DNA of 64,000 bases from Lineus longissimus (Eukaryota; Nemertea; Pilidiophora; Heteronemertea; Lineidae), in the NCBI RefSeq assembly GCF_910592395.1, contig NC_088308.1, positions 24,443,501-24,507,500 of the forward strand, given 5' to 3'. Positions within the stretch are counted from its first letter, which is position 1. Each line of letters begins with the position of its first letter. Under the pieces are notes generated by a model. It had not been told where the DNA came from. It saw only the letters and a list, made by a program, of their open reading frames with translations, and searched no databases. Below are positions 37,801 through 50,509 of the stretch, one piece after another. Made by a program: the position numbers and the translations under genes.

Positions 37801-39475
37801 CTGAAGTCCTGTCGTCAGCTAGTTGAGAGAGATGAGACAGTCACACCCAACCCGATTATGTTCTGCTGGCTGCCTCACCGTCCTGTCTGACGACGAGAGA
37901 GATGAGACAGTCACACCCAGTCCGATTATGTCCTGCTGGCTGCCCCGAAGTCCTGTCGTCAGCTAGTTGAGAGAGATGAGACAGTCACACCTAGTCCGAT
38001 TATGTCCTGTTGGCTGCCTCGCCGTACTGTCTAACGACGAGAGAGATGAGAGAGTCAGAACCAATCCGATTATGTCCTTCTGCCTGCCCCGAAGTCCTGT
38101 CGTCAGCTAGTTGAGTGAGATGAGACAGTCACACCCAGCCCGATTATGTTCTGTTGGCTGCCTCGCCGTCCTGTCTAACGACGAGAGAGATGAGAGAGTC
38201 AGAACCAGTCCGATTTTATGTCCTGTTGCCTGCCCCGAAGTCCTATCATCAGCTAGTTGAGAGAGATGAGACAGTCACACCCAGTCCGATTATGTCCTGT
38301 TGGCTGCCTCGCCGTCCTGTCTAACGACGAGAGAGATGAGAGAGTCAGAACCAGTCCGATTTTATGTCCTGTTGCCTGCCCCGAAGTCCTATCATCAGCT
38401 AGTTGAGAGAGATGAGACAGTCACACCCAGTCCGATAATGTCCTGTTGGCTGCCTCGCCGTCCTGTCTAACGACGAGAGAGATGAGAGAGTCAGAACCAG
38501 TCCGATTATGTCCTGTTGCCTGCCCCGAAGTCCTATCATCAGCTAGTTGAGTGAGATGAGACAGTCACACCCAACCCGATTATGTCCTGTTGGCTGCCTC
38601 GCCGTCCTGTCTAACGACGAGAGAGATGAGAGAGTCAGAACCAGTCCGATTATGTCCTGTTGCCTGCCCCGAAGTCCTATCATCAGCTAGTTGAGAGAGA
38701 TGAGACAGTCACACCCGGCCCGATTATGTCCTGTTGGCTGCCTCGCCGTTCTGTCTAACGTCGAGAGAGATGAGAGAGTCAGAACTAGTCCGATTATGTC
38801 TTGTTGCCTGCCCCGCAGTTCTATCAGAGCGGTTAGTGAGATGAGACAGTCACACCCAGCCCGATTATGTCGTGCTGTCTGCCCCGAAGTCATGTCAGCT
38901 TGGTGAGAGAGATGAGACAGTCACATTCAGCCCGATTATATCCTGCATGCTGCCTGCCCTGCCATCCTGTCAACGTGTTGAGAGAGATCGGACAGTCACA
39001 TCCAGCCGGATTAAGTGCTGTTGCCTGCCCCGCCATCATGTCAGCACGGTGAGAGAGATGAGACGATCTCAGCCAGCCCGATTTATGTCTTACTGCCTGC
39101 CCTGTAATCCTGTCAACACGATGAAAGAAATGAGAGTCATAACCAGCTCGATTATGTCCTGCTGCCTGTTCCGCCGTCGTGTCAGCATGGAGAGTGAGAT
39201 AAGACAGTCACAGCCAGCCCGTTTATGTCCTGCTGGTTGGTCCGCTGTCCTATCAACACAGGTGCGAGAGATGAGGCAGTCACACCCAGTTCGATTATGT
39301 CCTGTTGCCTGCCCCGAAGTCCTGTCGTCAGCTCGTTGAGAGAGATGAGACAGTCACACCCAACCCGATTATGTCCTGCTGGCTTCCTCAACGTCCTGTC
39401 TAACGATGAGAGTCACACCCAGCCTGATTGCCTCGCCGTCCTGTCAAGACGGTGAGAGAGGAGTCAGACACAACC
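34829..39475. repeat. Minisatellite array, ~70-72 bp unit, about 65 copies
   Basis: Units share a GAGAGATGAGACAGTCACAC core, then CAGCCCGATTATGTCCTG, then a variable TGCC/CGCCGTCCTGTCA part. Unit length is near 70-72 bases with small indels. Higher-order structure is visible: a ~144-base dimer repeats with little change at about 35809-36400, and alternating TGAGACAGTCACACCC / TGAGAGAGTCAGAACC units form ~140-base dimers at about 37130-38770. Because 72 is divisible by three, frames stay open over several units on both strands. I treat these frames as by-products of the repeat, not genes. Confidence 0.9.
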
Positions 39476-39519
39476 AAACCGTTGAACAGCAAAGGTTTTT
39501 TACCCCCCATAAAGAGGAA

Positions 39520-39850
39520 AAGGACAGTTGAGCGTGTGTGTGAGGACAGTTTAGGATGCAGGCTGAATTTGTCTTTATGTGATTTTCATCAACTTGATAC
39601 TTCTGCATTAACAGCAAAGGTGCGACTGGAGAAGACTGCGTGGACAATGGACAGTGTGTGCAGATGTAACATTGGTTCACAATGCAAGCTGAATGTCTCT
39701 TTATGTACTTTCATCAGCCTGATATTCCTGCTTCAGCTTGAACAGTGAAGGATGCTACTGGAGAAGACAGTGGACAGTGTGTGTGGATGTGACATTAGTC
39801 TAGAATGCGAAATGGATGTGTCTTTACGTTCATTCATGCGTGCGACTGGA
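39520..39850. repeat. Degenerate ~125 bp tandem repeat, about three copies
   Basis: Three diverged copies share GGACAGTGTGTG-GATGTAACATT, then GCAAGCTGAATGTCTCTTTATG and CTGGAGAAGACAGTG, with a period near 125 bases. It lies next to, but is unrelated to, the larger minisatellite. Confidence 0.6.
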
Positions 39851-40556
39851 TGTGATTGGGCCTTGTGGTGTGATTCAAATTATTGTGACATTCCATGCGA
39901 CTTGATTTCATGTCATTATCATTTTAAGGAAACAACACTAACCTCTGATATATTTGTTTATTAACATCTTACATGATAAGGACCTACTTTATATCCCATT
40001 CACTGCGGGGCATGCCCTGCCGGTTGGAACAAATAGCCAGTGAAGACATATACCAGTTGTAGGATGTTTATGTACATTTTTGCATACATGTACAACCTTG
40101 TTTGTGCGAACAGGCTGTTGACTTTTATTGCCCCCCCCTTAACATCACCGTATTTTGTCTTCCAAAAAGGATTTGTTATCACATTTTCAATTCTAAATAC
40201 ATTTCCAAGACTAATATTTACATTCTTTGAATATCTACATGTTGTTAAATTTATCTACACATATTATTTCTTATGACAAATAACATCCAAAATTTACTTT
40301 GATGGGAGTAATGCATCTTTTCATGAATGCCCTCAAACTTAATCATGTATATCACTCATGACTCCTATTCTGATGATTAAGTCATGATAGTCACATCATT
40401 CTAAAAGGCAGCCATCCTAAGAGTCTCATGATTAATACGAAATGAACAGCAGTTTCATGGACATAGCTGAGCTCTTTGCAGCATCATCAATCTGGGGAGC
40501 AAGGATTCACATTTTACATGCTGCATGTGTAGAAAAGTCCACATGATTGTCCCACA
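39851..40556. other. Downstream region of SPATA20 with polyadenylation signal
   Basis: AT-rich sequence with no exon. On the minus strand an AATAAA (plus-strand TTTATT at 40124-40129) lies about 430 bases past the SPATA20 stop codon and is the best candidate polyadenylation signal. Confidence 0.45.
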
Positions 40557-43500
40557 CTATTCTAAGAGTTCCTCCAATTCTTCTACCGTATTAACTGGCA
40601 ATTTACACACGAAATCCTGACAGACGTAAGCAGTAGCCTTTCCCTCCTTTTTCTCCAGACTTTCCAGGATCTTGAGTTTCTTGTACAGGAAGTTCTCCGG
40701 CTTGTTGTCAGCTAAGACAACTATCTTATTTGGTAGGAAGTGCGAGTGGACACATTTCAGGAGCGCTTGCGTATCTGGTGAGTCCATGTCCCCGGCAATG
40801 ATGATCTGCAAAGTGAAAAATGAAGAGGAATGTTTCAGCCTTCATTGTTTCTTACACACGCTTGACATGAACAGGTTGAAGGCAAGTCTCCAACAATTGA
40901 AACATAAGTCAACACTCAAGCAGAAGAGCAAACACAGATTTTGGTACAGTTTTTTTAGATTACACTCATTATCTACATGTATTTGTATCAATATGTGATA
41001 GGTTTAACAAGTACCTTTTCCAACAAAGTGTATTTTCTTCATTCTACATGTACATGTACATGTACATCTACATACCTGTTTGGGATTCGCCAGATGGTAC
41101 ATCAGAGCAGACACCATCTCGGGAACAGCAACTGGTATTTGAGTGATTCGACTGTGAAACGTCAAAAGGAGCTTATTGGCTTGTTGCCTCCACGAGTCGT
41201 TATCAAGATACTGTGAGAGCCGGAGAAGATTCCCAATGGACACGGAGTTACCACTTGGTTCAGCACCATCTTGGTCTGCAAATAAGAGGGTTTTTGTATG
41301 TACAGTAGCAGAGTAGGATTTCACCTAAGACACCTTTGGTACTGACAAATGCCCTCCATGGAGTACTGACAAATGTCATCCATATTGATTGCAATGACCA
41401 TTTTGAATTGAAAACAATTTCTGTTCCTAGTTTGGTCTATTATATGTAGGGCAGAGACCTGTATTCATCCACGACCGGAAGTGTGGCACAGTCACATAGA
41501 GCTTATCAAAATGTCAAGTTGTGGTAAATACATGGCTGGGATGGACCAAAGTGGAATTAATTCTCAATCTGTGGTTGATTCTTAATCTACAGAGTCAGGC
41601 CATCACAGAAATATGCTTTTTGATAATATATTTAAGAAAATGTGGTCTCACTGGTCAGTTTAGAACTTGTACTTTGACAGGGCCGTATCAATGCGCCAGT
41701 GACGTTTTGATGGATATGGTGTACGGAAATCTTTTTTTCTCAGGCAATCGGTATTGGAATTTTTTAAAACTTTATTATGCTATTGGCAAAGGGTTCTTCT
41801 TGACACGTATAAAATTTTGTGCAGATTGATTGGTCCAATGAGTACTTTTTTCACCAAAACCTATGCACAACAATGTACACGTAATGTACACATGTTTTAA
41901 TAGAGGACTCTGGCCTAGTAGTCAAAATGGTTGACCAAGTATGAAAAATTTGACACTTGCACACACATTTTATCTTATTTTCTCTATTCTGCACGTCCTT
42001 TTCATCCCTTTTTCTTGTAGTTGAACCAATACTTATGGCATTATTGTACATATTAACCCTTTTCAGCCACAATCATGGATTCAGACCTTAAAACTCAAAA
42101 TAAACCAGAACAGCGAAGCTGATCTGAAGTCGAGTAGTGTAAACTGTATATTATGGACTGGGTATAGTCAACAATGTTAGTATCCTCAGTTAGTATAACA
42201 TCCGTATTGTCCTTTGCAGCATCCTGTCCCCTCCGGCGAAGTATCCTCAGTGGGCTGACTGTGTTCTCGACCGTCGGTGCAAAGATGATGCCATCCGATC
42301 GCTCACGCACAACATTGTTGTAATCCTCATTACTGAAGTGAAACAAGACCAGCTACCATCGGTTTTCTCTGGAGGCATTGTCCTGCTGTAGGGCAAGTGG
42401 TAAGAGTGACCAACTTGAAATCCACGGCTTGTCTTTTTGCTTAGTTATAGGCATCTTGAGTTGAAGTTTACTCTGTGGAGTCCACATGTAAAGTGACCCC
42501 CAGGCCCAGGGCATACCTAGTTGAAGCTTGAGGATATTGGGATGGTTCATCATTGTGCTTCTCTGTACTGATGAGCTGCTTAGATAAACAAATACCTTAG
42601 CCATAACAAAAGTCATATCCTAATGAAAAATAAACATGTGGTAGGCCTACACATGTGTCCTCCGATCTTTCAAGTTGAGAATGTGAGAAAAGGAGGTTTC
42701 TCAGGGTCAAAGGGGTTCACTTTGAATTGGCCACACATGCTCTTTGCTGGCCATATGAAGTTTAAACTTGATAGGTAGGCAAGTGTGAATCTGAAGTAAT
42801 CTGGAATTGTGACTTTTTGAAAATTCAGACCCAGTGTTGTAGAGATTCTACAGTTTCTATAATCCGTTGTCATGGTAACTGCCCAAACTTAGAAACCTGG
42901 TCCTGGGACATCCAGCAATGACCATATGATCTCAAAAACTCTTATTTCTAATAATGTGTATATCCTTTATTTCAAACTAACAGTGCTTAGTAGGATTTAA
43001 TAATTTTTAACAGAAATATTACATGTTGGGTATTTAAGAATTTGCCACGCCCACATCACTTCAACATAGAATTTGAGGCCGGATATAGCAAGAAGATGAA
43101 CTCGAATAAAAATTTTACAATTCAATATAATTCAAAAATTCCTTTTGCACAGTAATGTGGACATGTAGGGGAATCTGAAAACAGCAGAACATTTGACCTG
43201 GGGCCAACACTGGCTCTCTACTAGGGCAGAGACCTGTATTCATCCACGACCGGAAGTGTGGCACAGTCACATAGAGCTTATCAAAATGTCAAGTTGTGGT
43301 AAATACATGGCTGGGATGGACCAAAGTGGAATTAATTCTCAATCTGTGGTTGATTCTTAATCTACAGAGTCAGGCCATCACAGAAATATGCTTTTTGATA
43401 ATATATTTAAGAAAATGTGGTCTCACTGGTCAGTTTAGAACTTGTACTTTGACAGGGCCGTATCAATGCGCCAGTGACGTTTTGATGGATATGGTGTACG

Positions 43501-46500
43501 GAAATCTTTTTTTCTCAGGCAATCGGTATTGGAATTTTTTAAAACTTTATTATGCTATTGGCAAAGGGTTCTTCTTGACACGTATAAAATTTTGTGCAGA
43601 TTGATTGGTCCAATGAGTACTTTTTTCACCAAAACCTATGCACAACAATGTACACGTAATGTACACATGTTTTAATAGAGGACTCTGGCCTGTACATGTA
43701 CCAACTTTTTTTTATTCATTTTTTTCCCAATTCAAACAAGTTCTTTTGATGGAATTAGGAACCATTACCTTCTTTCATCCGTAGAACGATTGAACTGTCA
43801 TTAGCGTCTGAGCTGAAGTATCCTCCACCCTCTGTATCCCAGAAGAGCTCATCTTGCTTGGTCTGCAGTGCCTCTGCCCATTCTAACCACTTGGAATCGA
43901 AACACGCTTCATACAAGTCGATTAGACCTCGGATAAGGAAGGCATAGTCATCAACAAAACCCTCAATGGGAGTGGAGCTGCAACAGCAATGATATGAAAT
44001 ATGGAGTTGGATAAAGTTGTAATAACGAAGGCAACCCAGCAAAACTGAAAAGATATTTTCTTCTGATTTACAAATAAGCTCACACATAGAACAACAGATC
44101 CAAGTTCAGAAACAGTTTTTAAAACTAATATATTCCTAAGGATGCTGAAAAAAGACATAGAAGGGTTCAGACAAAGGCACATGCCCAAGGAAGTGTAATC
44201 CACTCATTCAAGATTACTCCAAGAAGCTTTTTGAGGAGTGTCCCCAATACGTGTAAGGAGAAGGATAAACTGTTCTCATAAGCAGCAATTTCTAAATGGG
44301 TGTCAAACTGCTTTGCAAATCTCTCACTCAATAGGCCTACTCACATTTGTTTGATCTCACCATCTGGTCCAGCATAACTGCTACGTAATAGTTTCCCAGT
44401 TGAGGCATTGTACATATGTGTCTTAATGAATTCTGCAGCTTCAGCAGCACGCTTGGCGAAGGCTGGCTCATGCATGGCTTGGGAACATTTAGAGAAGCCG
44501 GAGATCATCAAACCTGCAAAAAGTGTTTATACTTTATGTAAGCCATGATCAAGATTCAGCAGCCATGAAGAAGTATAATAAGTTTTTGTTACTGCTTTTT
44601 TAAACACCATGGTAGTTGTACATAAACGTCTACTGAAGTGATTTTGAAGAAAATCGCATAAAAAATAAGTATGAAATGTTGTGCAAGACAGTAGAACATA
44701 TTTACCATTCCAAGCTGTCAGCATTTTATTATCAAGACCAGGGGGTGGACGCTTCTTTCTGATTTCAAATAATATGTCCCGACATTCAGCCAAGATCTTT
44801 TTCGCAATCTGACTCTCCAGACCAAACTGACTGGCTGTAGTTTCCAAATCTCCGTCAACTTTGAGAACATTCTGATTTTTCAACTCATCGTGTGGATCCT
44901 GATAATGAAAGACAAACATCTTTAAAAACACTTGTATAATGTTGATAGTTCTTGCCATCAGCTTGAATTGAAAGTTGAAGTCACTGAGTTGTTTCCTGAA
45001 GTGAACCTTTTCGAGGTTTCGAAAACTCAGATATACAACTAGCCCAATATGAAAGGAAGCAGTCTAACGGACAGTATCACTTTACATGTACTTCTTTAAA
45101 GCATAAAGTTGTACAATAATTCCATTGGTAACGTACACCGCAGGGTACCATTGGAATAGTATGTTACCTGAGCTGGGTCGACATTCCCCTGGGTTGACAC
45201 ACCATAATGTTTACAGAAAATATCAGCAAAGGTTATGCTCTCATCGCTGGGCAATTTCCGATGTAGGGCCTCCTTAATCTCACCATGGGTCCACACGCAA
45301 AATGCGCCTTCCTTCTTATCTTTAGCACCATCGGTTGGGAAGGAGTCAGCATCCTCCGCACTATAGAAGCCACCATTCTGGAAGAAAAGAAGTACAGCTG
45401 CATATGTCAGATAGCCAGGGGAGAGATGGCAAAATCTTGTTTCCTCTTCTCCCACTTTGTTCTAAGCTGGACAGTTTATAGCGTTGGACATCAAAACTGT
45501 CAAAAAAAGTTCAAAATTGTCAAAACTTGGATCTATATACGGTATATACCTTGTCACTGAGGTCTCTACCAACATACTGTAGAATTTCCTTGGCAACGTT
45601 TGCAAAGAATTCATCTTCCGAGATCTGAAACATGATCAATCGTACAATATTTAGGCCAAATTCATGAATATTGACAAAAATACGAATGACACACTGACGC
45701 AGCATCACGAGGCAGTGCCGACTATCGCTGATCCCAAAACTAGTCAACATGGCTGTCGAGCTCAAGCTATGTTCTGATGAGATTGGGGGTAAAACACAGT
45801 TTCTTCTGGCATTTCAGAGCAGTTACATATTCCCTTTTATGTCTAGTACAGGTAAATATTCAAAGCTACGGAACACCCCATTACATGAGATTCTTCTGAA
45901 GAAAAGAATGGCCATTTTTCTCTAGAGAGAGTTACAACTATCAATATGCCGAGCAAAGGCAAAGACTTAGCTGGAAGTCACGTTCATGTAAAAGGTTTGA
46001 TATATACCTGGTAGGCTTCTGCATAGACAGACGCCAACTGGCCTTGATCATAGAGCATCTTCTCAAAATGAGGTACGTGCCATCGGGCATCCGTCGAATA
46101 TCTGTGAAATCCCTAAAGGAAAAGGAGAAGATCAAAAGATTCATAAGCACTGTTTCAAGACTAGATTATTTGATCGATAATCCAATTAGACCAATAATAA
46201 GATTATTAGACGATGTTATTTGAAAATAACCATTGCTTTGGCAATCGTAAAAGCATCCTGATATCACAGTGTACCAATGAAAGCAAAGGGCCTTTGTCTT
46301 CTGTGTTCACCTTAAACAGTGTCAGAGCATTTCAAAGTAGTTTAGTTTCTACTGATTAAGGCCAAATCATTCCAATTTTGAGCAAAAAAATGATAGGTAC
46401 TTACTTGAGCAATGTGATCATAAATGCCGCCTTTTGCCATCATTCTTAATGTATGTAATGCACTCTCCAAAGCTAGTTGCCCCGCATCAGTCTCAGAGTG

Positions 46501-48449
46501 TTTGGCATAAAACCTGAACATGTATGTGAAATTCACTGAAAATAAAGCACACAAGATTAGTGAGAATGCAACATGGCAGCAATCACAGTGTACAACATAC
46601 CTATACCTCATTTAATTTTTTGAGAAACCCAATGCATCTTGTACAGAAAGTGAGAAAGTATAATGAAAAAACCTTTAATTTTGATCCCAATTCAATCAGA
46701 AGACATAATCACTTCAAATGACCTACCAGGCTGAGGAAACTTGGGTGCTTTTCCATAACCTCCTAGTTGTTTATCATATGACTTGATAAGTTGTTGAAAG
46801 CATTTATTTACTGCTGCCTTGTCGGGTAAAGAGTTGGATGGATCAGCTACAGTGGAGGTTCCTTGCATCAGGGCATCGAGCATGACAGTGCCTTGTTCGG
46901 ATAGTTTAGATTTTTTCAACACCCACTGAAAATGAGGACACAAAAGCTTACAGAATGATCTGGCCAAGTAATTTGACCCTGAAAAGACACTCTTTCAACA
47001 AGGCTGTTATGGTGACAAACCTGGATTTGTTTTTGACTCAAAAATGCCGAAGATGGTCCCAATTTATAGAGTCTCATTACATTGCTCACACTAGCAGAGT
47101 TGACTGCTCACCTGTTGTGCCAGTCCTTGAAGAACAGATTTAAAACCTGGCCGGCCATAGTAACGATCATCTGGAGGAAAGTATGTGCCGCCAACAACTG
47201 GCTTAAGATCAGGTGTCAGCCAAACACTCATTGGCCAGCCCCCTCCTCCACTTGTTGCCTAGGAAACAACATTGCACAATTTAAGTTTGAGGTCCGACAA
47301 TATTATAATTATTAGACAATTACATAGGTACAATCAGCAGAAACAAGTTACAGTGTAATAGTCAGGCCTCAGCAGCTATACTCAGTGTATTTCATTAAAA
47401 TCTACTCCTTAGCACAGCAACCATTAGCATTTTCAAAGCAGAACTATGTGATTTATTAGTGCAACAATTGACATGAACTAAGACATCTTGCATGTCCTGT
47501 AATGATGACAACATGGGTCAAGTCTGGTGCTGCATCCTGTGGAGTGATTGGGAAAACATACCACACCTCAAACCCACCTGGATAAATGTCATGTAAACTC
47601 TGTCCACGTCTGGCCTTTCTTCTCGATCGACCTTGATGCAGACAAAATTCTCATTCATCACCTTACTGATCTCAATATTTTCAAATGACTCCCTCTCCAT
47701 AACATGGCACCAGTGACAGGTAGAGTAACCAACTGAAGTAGAGGAAGCACAACTGAATTATCAGAAACATAAGCATTGCTTCCGAAATAGTCTCTGAAAA
47801 TCATCATCAGCAAATAAGTCATCAAAATAATCCCCTATCAGGAGAACTAACTTCTAAGTTCTAAAATTAACAAATCATGAATTGAAAATGTATGTTTAAC
47901 TTTTGAAAACTCTAAAAATACTTACCTGAAAGAAATATCATCATATTCTCTGCTTTGGCCTTTTCAAATGCTTCATTTCCCCAAGGATACCTGACAAAAA
48001 AGATCAATAAGCAAGATTAACAAAAGAAGCACAAAAAGTATTGAGGGAAAAGGTGCTGGCCCAAAGCCTATCCTAATTCCGAACAGAAATCCTGAAAAGT
48101 GCTTTCTGCATTAGATGTAGGCCTATGTATTAGTGGTTAAAAATCACAAAGATATTCATAGAACTCAAGAAGTAATTGATGGCTCACACTAGTGATTGCT
48201 TTGCCTTATATCAAAAGCTCTCGGGGAGATCGCTGTTTATTGATGTTGTGCATGCAGTGTAAGCAAATGGGAGCCTCCTCAAAGACACACTTGAAGAAGA
48301 ATGCTGCACACTATGATTTATGTGACCTTCAATGGCTCATAGAGTAGTACTTACCAGTCAACAGGGTTATGTGCATGCTGCAGAAGATAAGGAGACTTCT
48401 CACTGATCAACCGATTTTGAAACTGAGGTTCCGTAGATGACAGAGCCAT
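40557..48449 (-). CDS. SPATA20: Spermatogenesis-associated protein 20 homologue (thioredoxin-like DUF255 domain plus six-hairpin glycosidase-like region)
   Basis: Exons in transcript order: 48449-48355, 47990-47926, 47732-47578, 47258-47112, 46925-46727, 46535-46405, 46112-46008, 45624-45550, 45377-45168, 44898-44706, 44513-44345, 43977-43769, 41275-41076, 40805-40557. They join in frame to ~733 residues (human ~786). Family hallmarks are [18 protein letters not shown], the thioredoxin-like CHWC at residues 59-62, [58 protein letters not shown] and [13 protein letters not shown]. The family joins a thioredoxin-fold N-terminus to an alpha/alpha-barrel-like C-terminus. Its biochemical role is poorly defined; a redox role is inferred from CxxC. 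The frame stays open upstream of the chosen Met to the exon edge at 48471, so a further 5' exon (perhaps a presequence) may exist. Confidence 0.93.
41044..41068. repeat. CATGTA microsatellite
   Basis: Short tandem run of TACATG units in an intron of SPATA20, just beyond the donor side of the 41076-41275 exon. The same hexamer recurs through the window, for example near 54796. Confidence 0.7.
41449..41915. mobile_element. TIR element copy 1 (467 bp) in a SPATA20 intron
   Basis: The left end GGGCAGAGACCTGTATT and the reverse-complemented right end GGCCAGAGTCCTCTATT are ~17-base imperfect terminal inverted repeats. TA dinucleotides flank both sides (41447-41448 and 41916-41917), as in Tc1/mariner-like insertions. 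No transposase is encoded; the ~100-codon open frame inside is not supported as a gene. A second, apparently identical copy lies 1775 bases away. Confidence 0.65.
43224..43690. mobile_element. TIR element copy 2 (467 bp) in the same SPATA20 intron
   Basis: By eye this is base-for-base the same as the copy at 41449-41915 and in the same orientation. It is preceded by TA at 43222-43223; the right flank reads TG. Lack of visible divergence suggests recent insertion or local duplication. The intervening 41918-43221 sequence is unique, so this is not a simple tandem duplication. Confidence 0.65.
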
Positions 48450-48471
48450 TGCTTGGATAAATAAGGGGTGC

Positions 48472-49460
48472 CTGCAAGATTATATGAGAGTTAGTTGACT
48501 AAAGTTGAAGTCGACTTGGCCTACATGAGTATTTATTGCCCAACCCGCACAGCTGTCATCCATCCGGCGAGAGAGCTCCTTTAGCTTTAATCCTGGATTC
48601 TGCAGCCATTAAGGCCTACAGTATAAAGGTAAAGCAATTGTGAGTCCTGGTTAGGATGCTTGTCTATCACAGGTTAACTTCCCAGGAACTTGGAGGACAA
48701 TTCCTCCAAGCCAGGAACTAGGTATGGTTAAGTACTTTGACTTTCTAACTTTGGTCTTTGCCCAAGGCCAAGGACATGGTTTACGGTAGGGCTACAACCT
48801 ACACATTTTTAATGCATTTTAACTTTCCCACCTTAGGTAGGGACGAATCTGAGTCCACTTAGAAAAACATCTAAACATAATCAACAACAGCAACACAGAT
48901 GTTCTGATTTATTGCTTTGTTTTTTCATGGATTTACACACGAAATTTTTGGATCTTTTCGGGGAGCCAAACAACACCTACAAAATAAGATACATCCGCGA
49001 TATAGATTCGATGTTTCAATCTAAATAACAATTTGTTTTGATCTCAAATTGGCAAAATTATCCAATTTGTTACATCACTATGCATCACTTGACTTTTTTG
49101 ATTTATAATCTGCAAACAATACCAACTTCAATGTTTTATGTATCCCTACGCAAGCTGGGAAGTATAAAATGCAAACGCAAGTTTGGAACCGACTTCCTCT
49201 GATTATTCCCTCCTTTTGCTTTTTACATAATAAACACCAATAATAGCGTAAGTTCTTAGCACCCATCAGGGTAAAGTATACATATCTTAATATTTTATGG
49301 CAAAAAGGGTTGAGAACTGTTCTGATTGACCATTTCTACTTATTCGAAGTGCCATATTTCAATTCTTCCATATTTTGTATCAAACAGTTCATGATTGTTG
49401 TTGTTGTTGTTGTTGTGTGTATTTCTAAAAGTGGGGATTCCCCAGGAATATTTGGGGTCA
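48472..49460. other. 5' flank of SPATA20
   Basis: No certain exon is visible. Any additional first exon and the promoter of SPATA20 should be here. A (TGT)n microsatellite occupies about 49395-49416. Confidence 0.4.
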
Positions 49461-49810
49461 TACTAATTCCCGACCTACCCCGACTTTTCCCGACCTTTAC
49501 CGACTTCCGGAAAATGCTGCCAAAATATAGTGTTTTTATCATCAGAATATGTATATTTGTATTGTTTACATACATATACAGCACATCTGTAAATTTCAAG
49601 ACTTTTGAACGATGCTAAGTTGAGCAAATCAACTCCAATAATTACATCTATTAACCGACGGCAATTTTTCTGCAGGTCGGCAACTTTGTTATTGTGGTTG
49701 TCGCTTCTTGTAAACTGTACATGCATATGCTCGTGTCCGGCCTTGTCTGAACCCAGCATTATGATCGCGGGAAAATAGCACGTGGAAAATAGCACGTGGC
49801 TGGCTTTGGC
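49461..49810 (-). repeat. Left arm of a ~340 bp inverted repeat pair
   Basis: The reverse complement of 49461-49810 matches 55622-55952 with few differences over its whole length, including GTCGGTTAATAGATGTAAT and GATGATAAAAACACTATA. One visible difference is a duplicated AATAGCACGTGG motif near 49784-49798. Both arms hold an open frame in the same sense that includes KNCRRLIDVIIGVDLLNLAS, so the unit may derive from an element's coding region. The arms enclose the duplication-rich block. Confidence 0.75.
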
Positions 49811-50130
49811 TGCTTTCATTTCGCAGTCAATTCATTAATACCAACATATGCCTTAAAGGGGGCAGAATGGCACTGTTTAGACAAGAAGCCTCTCCAACAG
49901 CCCCACTGGATAGAACGGCACTGTACTGGGTCTCAGTAATAAATATTGCCATAAAGACATATGATATTGTTCTGGGACTTATGTAAGATTAGTTCTCTCC
50001 GCCAAACCCAAGACTGAAGGATTAAAATCTTGTGTTATAGGCTAACAAATGCAAACACTTCCAAGTGAACCCCCTACAAGAGAAGAGTGGCTCTTCTTCT
50101 CTCCGACTTTGACACCCTGCTACGAACATA

Positions 50131-50509
50131 TCAATAGATCAGCCAGCGGTCCTTGGTGTCGCCGCGTGGGTTACGTCCAGTGAAATTGTTTGCAAAGGTC
50201 AGGGAACCACGATCTGACATCCATAACCAGCGTATCCCCTTTTCATGCCAGTTACAGTCGGGTGCTACACCACAGTCGGGATAGTGGCCGCCAAATGATT
50301 GGTTGTTGAATTTAAAATCATGAAATCATGAGACAGATCAGGCTAAAGGTCAAACTCAGGTACGTCAAGATCAAGATTTCCTTCCAATAAATTTTCAGCA
50401 AGACCTACCTTTCACTTGGACAACCGCAACATGAATTAAGACTATAGAGACCTGGGCCACTTAAGTTTTCCTGGCAATATGGTCCATCAGAATAGCACCA
50501 GGTAGCATA
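50131..50509 (-). other. Candidate Cys-rich exon pair, copy 1
   Basis: On the minus strand, 50509-50409 is an exon-like frame with AG acceptor and GT donor (AG|GTAGGT). It encodes Cys-rich sequence including WCYSDGPYC and NSCCGC. Then 50325-50131 is a frame ending in TGA that encodes HYPDCGVAPDCNWHEKG and WLWMSDRGS. Phases fit a two-exon join (phase 2), but this copy lacks a good acceptor before the second frame. It may be a broken copy of a small secreted-protein gene. I do not recognise the family. Confidence 0.3.

Noticed and set aside
34829-39475. Regular repeats that might suggest a CRISPR-like array or a repetitive protein gene
   Set aside because: Units are contiguous with no unique spacers, the genome is eukaryotic, and open frames exist only where the unit length is a multiple of three and break wherever it is not.
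42095-42616. Minus-strand frames between the two TIR copies as extra SPATA20 exons
   Set aside because: They resemble no part of SPATA20, and the flanking exons (43769-43977 and 41076-41275) join directly in phase to give the conserved [13 protein letters not shown].
41521-43604. Two identical 102-codon frames (41521-41829 and 43296-43604)
   Set aside because: Both lie inside the two copies of the 467 bp TIR element, with no splice or domain support. Their identity comes from the element.
41447-43691. The two 467 bp copies as LTRs of one retrotransposon
   Set aside because: Ends are not TG...CA, no primer-binding site or polypurine tract adjoins them, and they have their own terminal inverted repeats with TA flanks, which fits separate DNA-transposon copies better.
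46405-46513. Shorter SPATA20 exon using the acceptor next to 46513
   Set aside because: It breaks the reading frame with the preceding exon. The acceptor next to 46535 restores it and adds the expected segment between KFPQP and FYAKHSE.
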